The notes below the pieces were generated by a model. The model worked only from the letters and a program-made list of their open reading frames with translations. It did no database searches and was not told the DNA's origin. A stretch of 15,881 bases of DNA from JACPXH01 sp964409225 (lineage in GTDB: Bacteria; Patescibacteriota; Minisyncoccia; JACPXH01), in the NCBI GenBank assembly GCA_964409225.1, contig CAYPCM010000017.1, forward strand, positions 1 through 15,881, read 5' to 3'. Each line of letters begins with the position of its first letter. Within the stretch, counting starts at the first letter, position 1. The translations under genes were made by a program, and so were the position numbers. This document shows positions 4,871-10,743 of this stretch, piece after piece.

Positions 4871-6868
4871 TTAGATCCCGAAAATTCGATCGAGGTCTAC
4901 TGTTTTTTCGCCGCGGGCTGGCGGCTCGGAGACCTCGAGGAGTTCCGGGGGGATTTCATTCAAAAACCGCGAAGGAGGGTTGACCCGGGTTGAGCCAAAC
5001 AGCGTTCGGGTGCGGGCGACCAAGAGGGTGAGATACTGTTTGGCGCGCGTGAGGCCCACGTAGGCCAGCCGGCGTTCCTCTTCCAGCTCTGCCGGATCAA
5101 GCAAGCTGCGGCTGTGCGGGAACACCCCTTCTTCCAGGCCAGCGATAAAGACCGCGTCAAACTCCAGGCCCTTGGCTGCGTGCAGTGTGAGCAGGTGCAG
5201 GCGGTCGGCTGGGCGCATGAGTTCGTTTGAGTCGTCCACCAAACTCGCCTCTTCCAGGAGTGCGGTGATGCCCTCGGGCGGCGGCAGACGATCGTACTGG
5301 CTCGCCACGGTGATGAGTTCACCCACGTTTTCCCAGCGTTCGTCTGCGTCCGGGAAATTTGCTTTGAGGTATGCTTCGTAGCTGATTTTCGTGAGGAGGT
5401 CGGCGATGAGGGGTGCGGCCTTGGTGCGGTTGGTTCGCTCGCGAAGGTTTCGCAAGAGCGCAAATAGCGCTGCCCCACTCTCCCCTATTTGGGCGGTTTC
5501 ATGGTTGGGGCTCAACCCATGCTGCATCCACGCAATCTCTGCCTTGGCGAGCCCCACTTTGCCGAGTCCGCGCGCAGGAACGTTGGCAATGCGCCGGAAC
5601 GCAATTTGATCCGTCGGGTTGACCAAGAGGCGCAGGTACGCGAGCACGTCTTTGACCTCGCGGCGCTGGTAGAAGGCAACCCCGCCCAAAAGCGCATATG
5701 GGATCCCGCGCTCCAGACACGCCTGCTCAATGGCGCGCGATTGCGCGTTCGTACGGTACAGCACCGCCATCTGCGAGAGCTTGAGCCCGGCTTCTTTCTG
5801 AAGTCGTGTCGCTTCCGCGACGAGCGCTTCGGCCTCCTCTTGTTCATCCGAAACCAGCGTGACGGTGATTTTAGGGCCAGTCGCGTTTTGGGTAACGAGC
5901 TCTTTGGGTTTCTGGAGGGTGTTATGGCCGATGAGGTGCGAGGCGGCGGCAAGGATGGTTTTGGTGGAGCGGTAGTTTTCGTTGAGCACGATTACGGTGG
6001 CGTCCGGCCAGTCGTGTTCGAAATTAAGAATATTGCGGAAATCAGCCCCGCGGAACGAATAGATGGATTGGGCATCGTCGCCGATCGCAAACAGCCGCCT
6101 TGTTTTTTCGGCGAGCAGTTTCACCAATACGTATTGGGCATGGTTGGTGTCTTGGTATTCGTCCACGAGCACGTGTTGGAATCTCTTCTGCCACTCTGAG
6201 CGGACAAGGGGGTCTTGGAGGATTGTTACGGCCTGGCTCAGGAGATCGTCAAAGTCCACGGCGTTGGCCTTACGGAGTATGGCGTCGTAGCGCTGCCAAA
6301 CGCGGCCTACGGTTTCGGGCCATAGTCCCCGAGCGTCGGCGAGGTACTGATCTGCGTTTGTAAGCTCCTGCTTGGCGCGGGAGATTGCGGCGAGCACAGC
6401 CGCGGGCGCAAACTGTTTCGGGTCAAGCTCGAGTTCTTTGATTGCGTCTTTCACCGCCGCGAGTTGGTCATTTTCGTCGTAGATGGTGTAGGGCCGGCGC
6501 AGGCCCACCTGTTCGGGTCGCGACTGAATGATGTGGTTGGCGAGCCGATGGAAAGTGCCGATGAATGGCTGCATCCTGCCTCCGGTGCCGGAGGCAGGAT
6601 GCAGCAAGCCCTTGTGGCCAGGCCGAAGGCCAGATAGTTTAGCCACCCGTTCCGCAACTTCGCGCGCCGCTTTGTTCGTGAAAGTTACTGCGAGTATTTG
6701 ATTTGCCGGCACACCCCGCCGGATTAGATACGCGATCCGGTGGGTGAGAGCGCGCGTTTTGCCAGATCCGGCGCCAGCCAAAATTAGTACCGGACCGTCC
6801 GGAGCGGTTACGGCCCGGCACTGATCAGCGTTGAGGCCAGCGAGAATCGGATCGTGTTTGGTCAGCAT
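4871..6868 (-). CDS. UvrD/PcrA-type superfamily 1 DNA helicase
   Basis: A 665-aa protein with the full SF1A set: Q motif LNADQCRAV, Walker A AGAGSGKT (31-38), motif Ia VTFTNKAA, motif II DEYQDT (236-241), motif III GDDAQSIYSFRGA (263-275), motif IV LNENYRS (295-301), motif V LHAAKGLEFDAVF and motif VI YVGLTRAK. These 3'-5' helicases act in nucleotide excision and mismatch repair, replication restart and Rep-like roles. It is somewhat shorter than the usual 700-740 aa and lacks the C-terminal RNA-polymerase-binding tail of PcrA; it ends in VDLDRIFGI. Compared with the family, about 20 residues are inserted between motif Ia and the IGTFH motif (residues 81-101), and the DNA there is a long palindrome. 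Transcription appears leaderless from TATACT at 6881-6876. Confidence 0.93.
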   Translation of the reverse strand: MLTKHDPILAGLNADQCRAVTAPDGPVLILAGAGSGKTRALTHRIAYLIRRGVPANQILAVTFTNKAAREVAERVAKLSGLRPGHKGLLHPASGTGGRMQPFIGTFHRLANHIIQSRPEQVGLRRPYTIYDENDQLAAVKDAIKELELDPKQFAPAAVLAAISRAKQELTNADQYLADARGLWPETVGRVWQRYDAILRKANAVDFDDLLSQAVTILQDPLVRSEWQKRFQHVLVDEYQDTNHAQYVLVKLLAEKTRRLFAIGDDAQSIYSFRGADFRNILNFEHDWPDATVIVLNENYRSTKTILAAASHLIGHNTLQKPKELVTQNATGPKITVTLVSDEQEEAEALVAEATRLQKEAGLKLSQMAVLYRTNAQSRAIEQACLERGIPYALLGGVAFYQRREVKDVLAYLRLLVNPTDQIAFRRIANVPARGLGKVGLAKAEIAWMQHGLSPNHETAQIGESGAALFALLRNLRERTNRTKAAPLIADLLTKISYEAYLKANFPDADERWENVGELITVASQYDRLPPPEGITALLEEASLVDDSNELMRPADRLHLLTLHAAKGLEFDAVFIAGLEEGVFPHSRSLLDPAELEEERRLAYVGLTRAKQYLTLLVARTRTLFGSTRVNPPSRFLNEIPPELLEVSEPPARGEKTVDLDRIFGI
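6568..6605. repeat. In-frame palindromic insertion within the helicase gene
   Basis: Perfect 18-bp inverted repeat (6568-6585 with 6588-6605) separated by 2 nt. It encodes residues 88-101 of the helicase, in a stretch that other UvrD/PcrA proteins lack. The reading frame stays open. It resembles palindromic elements known from Rickettsia (RPEs) that insert into genes without breaking them; any relation is by analogy. Confidence 0.8.
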
Positions 6869-6875
6869 CTTTTTG

Positions 6876-6881
6876 AGTATA
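6876..6881 (-). promoter_or_regulatory. -10 box of the helicase gene, leaderless
   Basis: TATACT on the minus strand at 6881-6876 ends 7 bp before the ATG at 6868. The -35 region at 17 bp (TGCCAA) is poor. The predicted start point coincides with the first base of the ATG to within two bases. Confidence 0.5.
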
Positions 6882-6974
6882 GAGGAAAGTGGCGGACTTT
6901 GGCAGTTTAACCTATCGATCTATCGCGATTATCGGTAGTTTAGGACCTGGATAACTCGTGTAAATAATGTGGAT

Positions 6975-7011
6975 TGTCAATGTTGACACGCGCTCGCCCG
7001 ATCCATAGTGT
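6975..7011 (+). promoter_or_regulatory. Promoter with palindromic -35 region for the LysM/M23 gene
   Basis: A TGTCAA-TG-TTGACA palindrome (6975-6988) supplies a perfect TTGACA -35 box (6983-6988). After 17 bp comes TAGTGT (7006-7011). The ATG at 7017 is 5 bp further, implying a leaderless message. The same TGTCAA/TTGACA inverted pair also forms the -35 region of the response-regulator promoter. Confidence 0.45.
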
Positions 7012-7016
7012 AGATA

Positions 7017-8237
7017 ATGGCGTCCTGGTCGGATGCCATTTACTTGAGTCGCAATACTTCGCAGGGGTTGGCCAGAGGATATTTGGCTTGGTGGAGCGTA
7101 GGTGCGGCGCAAGGGAGCAGAATCATTCTTTCAAGCACACAATCAGAAACTAAACACAAGCGACTACAGCTGGTTAGTCAGTGGCTCAAGGGGCAAGCAG
7201 TTTGGGTGGGTGTCAGCGCAGTCGTTTTTGTAGTGGCTGCAGGCGCCAGTGCCGGCGATCTGGGCGGCCCGGCTGGCTTTGACGCTGTCGGGTTGCAAGG
7301 TCTATTCAGTGAACAAATAGTAGAAGAAGGTATCTCGAACGCGCATAGGCCCCTCGGCGGCCCCGCTTCGTTTGAGGCGCGTCTTAACGTTCTGGCTGAT
7401 GCGGGGGCCGAAATTGATAATGGTGAGGCGATTTTGCTGGCCGGTGATTCGCTGCTGGTGCCCTTGCCGCCCTTGACCACTGAAACGTCTGCCCAAGAAC
7501 GATCGGGCATTACTCAATATACGGTCAAATCAGGCGACACTGTCTCGGCCATCGCGGCGCACTTTGGCGTGACAGCCGACACAGTGCTATGGGCCAACGG
7601 GCTTGGGTCATCTTCGACTATTCAACCCGGCCAAACATTGCAGATTCTTCCAGTATCCGGGGTCAAGCACGAAGTGAAGTCGGGCGATACGTTGAGTAAG
7701 ATTGCCAAGCGTTATAACGCCTCTGTTGACGACATTATTGCGTTCAACACCCTGCCGGCAGACGAGGGTTCGGTGCTCAACATAGGGGAGATTTTCATTG
7801 TGCCGGGCGGTGAGCAGCCAAGGCCACGAGCACCGGTGCGCATTGCCACGCCGCGCCGAGGCGGCGGCGCCGGAGCGTCTGTGGTCGGTTACTTTATTTT
7901 CCCCACTACCGGCTACAACTTCGGTCGGTACCACGGCTTTAACGGTACAGATATAGCCAGTCCTTGCGGCACGCCGATATATGCTTCAGCCGGAGGATTG
8001 ATTGAAGTTGCGAAAGCGAGGGGTTGGAACGGTGGTTATGGCAATTATGTCAGAATTCAGCATCCCAACGGCACCCAAACGGTCTATGGCCACATGCAGT
8101 CCGTGGCGGTGGCACCCGGAGAATCGGTAAATCAAGGCGACCCGATTGGGCTCATGGGTACAACCGGCCGCTCCACCGGCTGTCATTTGCATTTTGAGGT
8201 GCGCGGGGCGACCAATCCGTTTGTAAGATATAGGTGA
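7017..8237 (+). CDS. Membrane-anchored LysM-LysM-M23 peptidoglycan endopeptidase
   Basis: A 406-aa protein. Residues 1-60 are a basic cytosolic tail. Residues 61-80 (AVWVGVSAVVFVVAAGASAG) are a single membrane segment or uncleaved signal anchor, so the rest faces outward. Two LysM domains follow (about 167-213 and 217-263; YTVKSGDTVSAIA and HEVKSGDTLSKIA) that bind GlcNAc polymers of peptidoglycan. A basic Gly-rich linker leads to an M23 (LytM) domain at about 295-398. Its zinc ligands fit H306 and D312 (HGFNGTDIA) and H392 of CHLHFE, with H359 (YGHM) as an active-site residue. The protein likely cuts peptide cross-links during growth or division. The H-to-D spacing is wider than in the common HxxxD form. 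All active-site residues are present, so it need not be a degenerate EnvC-like activator. Confidence 0.92.
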   Translation: MASWSDAIYLSRNTSQGLARGYLAWWSVGAAQGSRIILSSTQSETKHKRLQLVSQWLKGQAVWVGVSAVVFVVAAGASAGDLGGPAGFDAVGLQGLFSEQIVEEGISNAHRPLGGPASFEARLNVLADAGAEIDNGEAILLAGDSLLVPLPPLTTETSAQERSGITQYTVKSGDTVSAIAAHFGVTADTVLWANGLGSSSTIQPGQTLQILPVSGVKHEVKSGDTLSKIAKRYNASVDDIIAFNTLPADEGSVLNIGEIFIVPGGEQPRPRAPVRIATPRRGGGAGASVVGYFIFPTTGYNFGRYHGFNGTDIASPCGTPIYASAGGLIEVAKARGWNGGYGNYVRIQHPNGTQTVYGHMQSVAVAPGESVNQGDPIGLMGTTGRSTGCHLHFEVRGATNPFVRYR

Positions 8238-8329
8238 TGGGAAATAGAATTTTCAGATGACGACCCGGTTATGCAGTTCGCGGGCAATGCTTGCGGGGTT
8301 GGGAACCACGTCACTACGAAACTGTAAAA

Positions 8330-9856
8330 CTAGCGCTCGTTCCGGAACCGGTACTGGATCGCTTCGGACACATCCCGTTCTCTGACTTGTTCGGCGCCCT
8401 CAAGATCCGCAATTGTTCTGCTTACTTTAAGCACTCGATGGTAGGCGCGGGCCGAGAGCGCGTATTTTGCCGCCGCACCCCGCAGGAACTTTTCGGCGTC
8501 TGCGGTTGCCTGGGTGGCCTCTTTCAGTTTGGCAAAAGGGAGCGCGCTATTTAACTCCACGCCGAAACGCTGGTTTCTTTCCATTTGGATTTTGCGGGTG
8601 CGGTTCACATTCTGCTTGAATACGGCGCTCGACTTCCCCGTCGCTGCGCCAGCAAGAAGGCTGATGTTCACCGGCGGCACGTCAGCCACAAGGTCAATGC
8701 GGTCAAGCAGAGGTCCTGACAGTTTTCGGCGGTAGCGCGCCACCGCCGCGGGCGGGCAGGTGCAGGCAACTGTCGGATGAGTGAGGTTGCCGCAAGGGCA
8801 AGGATTCATGGCTGCCACCAGCGTAAAATCCGCGGGGAACGTAACACGGCCGTGGCTGCGGGCCACGGTCATATAGCCCTCTTCCAAGGGTTGGCGCATG
8901 GTTTCGAGCACGTGGCGTGGGAACTCGGCTAATTCGTCGAGAAATAGAACTCCGTGATGCGCAAGAGTAATTTCGCCCGGTTTGGGGTTGGTGCCGCCGC
9001 CAATGAGTGCTACTTCAGAGGCGGTGTGGTGCGGCGCCCGGAACGGGCGGTTTACGACCACTCCAGTGGCTTGATCGAGTGAGCCGGCCACACTGGCGAT
9101 TATCGTTGCCTCCAAGGCCTCGTCAGTTGTAAGTGCCGGCAATATTCCGGCCAGGGCGCGGGCGAGCAACGTTTTGCCAGTTCCGGGCGGGCCGGTCAGC
9201 AGCGTGTTGTGTCCGCCGGCTGCGGCAATTTCAAGGGCGCGCTTGGCGGTTTCTTGACCGCGGATGTCAGCAAAATCCAGCTCGACCGAGCTTTGGTCGG
9301 GACTAACCACGGTAGGCGGCTGCTGGGGCAGTGCGTTTGTGGCTTCAATATGAGCGATGACTGTGGCGAGTGTAGTAGCCGGGCGGACTGTGACTTCCGG
9401 AACCAACGCGGCTTCACGGGCGTTTGCCTGCGGCACGATCAGCTCGGTGAAACCGCGTTCCCGAGCCATGCAGCTAGCCGCGAGCGCCCCGGTTATTGGC
9501 CGGAGCGTGCCGTCAAGCCCGAGTTCGCCCACCAGTATCGTGCGCTCGAGATTTGCTGCCGGTCGGAGCTGCTCAGACGCAATCATGAAGGCGACGGCAA
9601 TCGCCAGGTCGTAACTCGCGCCTTCTTTGCGTAAATCAGCTGGAGCCAGGTTTACGGTGACGCGCAGGTTGAGCCGTTCTGGCGACTGTGCGCCGCTGTG
9701 CCTAATGGCTGAAGCGATTCTTTCGCGCGACTCCCCCACCGCCTTATCAGCTAGACCGACTAGATGAAAGGCATGCAGTCCGGGGACTGCGTCGAGTTCC
9801 ACAGCAATCGGCTGTGCCTCCAGTCCCACCACCGCGGCAGAGGTGAGTTTTACCAC
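8330..9856 (-). CDS. comM: ComM/YifB family Mg-chelatase-like AAA+ ATPase
   Basis: A 508-aa protein from GTG 9856, placed 10 nt after the stop of the DksA-like gene. The frame stays open to 10030, but that extension overlaps the DksA-like gene and has no family similarity. Order: N-terminal ChlI-like Lon-protease fold (about 15-175, QPIAVELDAVPGLHAFHLVG), AAA+ core with Walker A GPPGTGKT (222-229) and Walker B LFLDELAEF, a Cys-rich loop NPCPCGN...CTC before the sensor region (352-367), the GPLLDRIDL motif, and the C-terminal helical domain (KYALSARAYHRVLKVSRTIAD). ComM is a hexameric helicase that promotes branch migration during natural transformation. In many bacteria YifB's role is unclear. 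No com genes are visible nearby. Confidence 0.92.
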   Translation of the reverse strand: MVKLTSAAVVGLEAQPIAVELDAVPGLHAFHLVGLADKAVGESRERIASAIRHSGAQSPERLNLRVTVNLAPADLRKEGASYDLAIAVAFMIASEQLRPAANLERTILVGELGLDGTLRPITGALAASCMARERGFTELIVPQANAREAALVPEVTVRPATTLATVIAHIEATNALPQQPPTVVSPDQSSVELDFADIRGQETAKRALEIAAAGGHNTLLTGPPGTGKTLLARALAGILPALTTDEALEATIIASVAGSLDQATGVVVNRPFRAPHHTASEVALIGGGTNPKPGEITLAHHGVLFLDELAEFPRHVLETMRQPLEEGYMTVARSHGRVTFPADFTLVAAMNPCPCGNLTHPTVACTCPPAAVARYRRKLSGPLLDRIDLVADVPPVNISLLAGAATGKSSAVFKQNVNRTRKIQMERNQRFGVELNSALPFAKLKEATQATADAEKFLRGAAAKYALSARAYHRVLKVSRTIADLEGAEQVRERDVSEAIQYRFRNER

Positions 9857-9866
9857 TTTAGTGCGT

Positions 9867-10235
9867 CTATTCGCACTTGAGGCACGCGGCTGCTTCGGGC
9901 ATGGCCTCGAGTCGTGCCGGATCAATCGGTTTGCCGCAGCGCTCGCATAAACCGTATTGACCCCCCTCAATTTTGGCGAGGGCTCGGGTAATAAGGCCAA
10001 GTCGATTTTCCAGGCGCTGCTCGAGCGCAAGCACGTTCGAAAACTCTTCTACTTCGTCCGCATCTTCATCCAAGTCCACGTCATTGCCAAACTCTGGGTA
10101 GGTTACAGTGAAGTCCCCCTTAACGCGCGGATTCTTGGTGGCGATCGCGCCGAGTTCTTCTCGGACGGCCTGCTCTTCTGTGGCGAGCTTCTGTTTCAGT
10201 CGGGCAATTGTTTCAGGTGGAAATAGTTCGGTCAT
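9867..10235 (-). CDS. DksA/TraR-type C4 zinc-finger protein
   Basis: A 122-aa protein. The N-terminal 80 residues are a charged helical hairpin, with a very acidic stretch NDVDLDEDADEVEEF (about 51-65) near where DksA carries its acidic coiled-coil tip. The C-terminus has a C4 zinc finger with C97, C100, C118 and C121 (GLCERCGKPIDPARLEAMPEA). The family binds the secondary channel of RNA polymerase and modulates initiation, often with ppGpp. Many short members lack the tip Asp pair and have unknown roles, so I give no gene symbol. It is the first gene of an operon with comM (10-nt spacing). TACAAT lies 8 bp before the ATG, with TTGCGG 17 bp further up, so the mRNA appears leaderless. Confidence 0.85.
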   Translation of the reverse strand: MTELFPPETIARLKQKLATEEQAVREELGAIATKNPRVKGDFTVTYPEFGNDVDLDEDADEVEEFSNVLALEQRLENRLGLITRALAKIEGGQYGLCERCGKPIDPARLEAMPEAAACLKCE

Positions 10236-10243
10236 ATGGTGCC

Positions 10244-10272
10244 ATTGTAGAGAGAGGACGATACGGCCGCAA
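10244..10272 (-). promoter_or_regulatory. Promoter of the dksA-like/comM operon
   Basis: On the minus strand TTGCGG (10272-10267), a 17-bp spacer, then TACAAT (10249-10244). The ATG at 10235 is 8 bp past the -10 box, so the leader is 0-3 nt. The -35 box overlaps one of four copies of the motif ATACGGCC found in this intergenic region (10261-10268). Confidence 0.6.
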
Positions 10273-10284
10273 GGGCTTCAAGGG

Positions 10285-10568
10285 GTGGAAAGATAAGACC
10301 GCCATTCGAGCAACTCGACGCTGGCGGTCTTCTGTGCGGACAAGTCCGTCCCGGTCGGTTTTAAAATGGAGAGTGGTGAAGACCCCAGGTTTTGGTGTAA
10401 TTGGGTCCACCGCCCTCCTGCTCTCCTGAAGGGAGAACAATTAGCAGGGGTTGCCTCGAGACGTCGAGGCGTGCCACCATGCCCTGTCCCCTACCGACCT
10501 GCGGTCCTGAATGGACCAGATAAGGCCAAGGAACTAATCGAAGGAACAAGAACAGATCCGTATGGGAC
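10285..10568 (-). ncRNA. Candidate structured small RNA, about 280 nt
   Basis: A near-consensus minus-strand promoter ends at 10575 and a 10-bp stem with a weakly T-rich tail lies at 10287-10331. The unit thus has its own start and stop before the dksA-like promoter. No convincing protein is encoded; the one 80-codon frame starts inside the -10 box. In RNA order the interior offers GTCCC with a later GGGAC enclosing GGUCC/GGACC; a 7-bp GCCTCGA/TCGAGGC hairpin (10453-10459, 10464-10470) inside a CAGGG/CCCTG pairing; a CCTGCT/AGCAGG stem with an inner CTCCC/GGGAG-type hairpin; and GGAC-TT-GTCC. I could not match it to tmRNA, RNase P RNA, SRP RNA or a riboswitch class by eye. It may be a 6S-like or novel RNA. 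Confidence 0.5.
10287..10331 (-). terminator. Terminator-like hairpin of the candidate small RNA
   Basis: On the minus strand AAGACCGCCA (10331-10322) pairs perfectly with TGGCGGTCTT (10304-10295), with a nested CGAG/CTCG pair in the loop, followed by ATCTTTCC. The T-tract is short, so termination may be partial. Confidence 0.5.
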
Positions 10569-10574
10569 ACATCC

Positions 10575-10603
10575 ATTATACAATACGGCCACAATAGGGA
10601 CAA
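10575..10603 (-). promoter_or_regulatory. Promoter of the candidate small RNA
   Basis: TTGTCC (10603-10598), an exact 17-bp spacer, and a perfect TATAAT (10580-10575) on the minus strand. The predicted start is near 10568. The promoter lies inside a long hairpin (10576-10635), which may matter if the upstream pnp operon is read through into it. Confidence 0.65.
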
Positions 10604-10635
10604 GGCCTTTGGCCTTATTTGGCCGTATTGTATAA
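10576..10635. repeat. 60-bp long hairpin downstream of the Pro-rich gene
   Basis: A perfect 15-bp outer stem (10576-10590 with 10621-10635) continues, with a small bulge and internal loop, into AATA/TATT pairing and a 6-bp AAGGCC/GGCCTT stem with a TTT loop (10602-10607, 10611-10616). It is 103 bp past the stop of the Pro-rich/YqeY gene and could end or process that operon's mRNA. Confidence 0.7.
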
Positions 10636-10697
10636 AGCGCTTTCTAAAGCCACTTTTCTACTATACGGCCATTAAGATATCCACAGCGTTTTTGAGC

Positions 10698-10743
10698 GTG
10701 GCCTTATTGTGTCCTTATTAGTGGCCTTATTGGTGGTCTAATC
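10698..10743. repeat. Tandem 11-12 bp repeats over the 3' end of the Pro-rich gene
   Basis: Units GTGGCCTTATT (10698-10708), GTGTCCTTATT (10709-10719), GTGGCCTTATT (10721-10731) and a degenerate GTGGTCTAATC (10733-10743). The last unit contains the stop codon of the minus-strand gene. Related GGCC(T/G)TATT motifs recur at 10611-10619 and 10621-10629, and inverted at 10582-10590. Confidence 0.65.

Noticed and set aside
5489..6199. 236-codon plus-strand frame inside the helicase gene
   Set aside because: It lies wholly antisense to conserved helicase motifs and has no recognisable domain or start signal.
8238..8329. Possible tRNA or terminator between the LysM/M23 and comM genes
   Set aside because: No cloverleaf or T-arm consensus and no convincing stem with a T-run could be found. 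It looks like a plain convergent spacer.
9857..10030. N-terminal extension of ComM upstream of GTG 9856
   Set aside because: It overlaps the end of the DksA-like gene in another frame, and its residues are unlike ComM. The conserved ComM start (VKLTSAAVVGLEAQPI) begins at 9856.
10440..10500. T-box-like GGTGGCAC with CAGGG/CCCTG pairing on the minus strand
   Set aside because: The match to the T-box core is partial, there is no room for a Stem I specifier domain, and no aminoacyl-tRNA synthetase or amino-acid gene follows.
10361..10603. 80-codon minus-strand frame in the dksA-Pro-rich gap
   Set aside because: Its Met codons lie in or before the promoter -10 box, and the later part is hairpin-rich. 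A structured RNA explains the region better.
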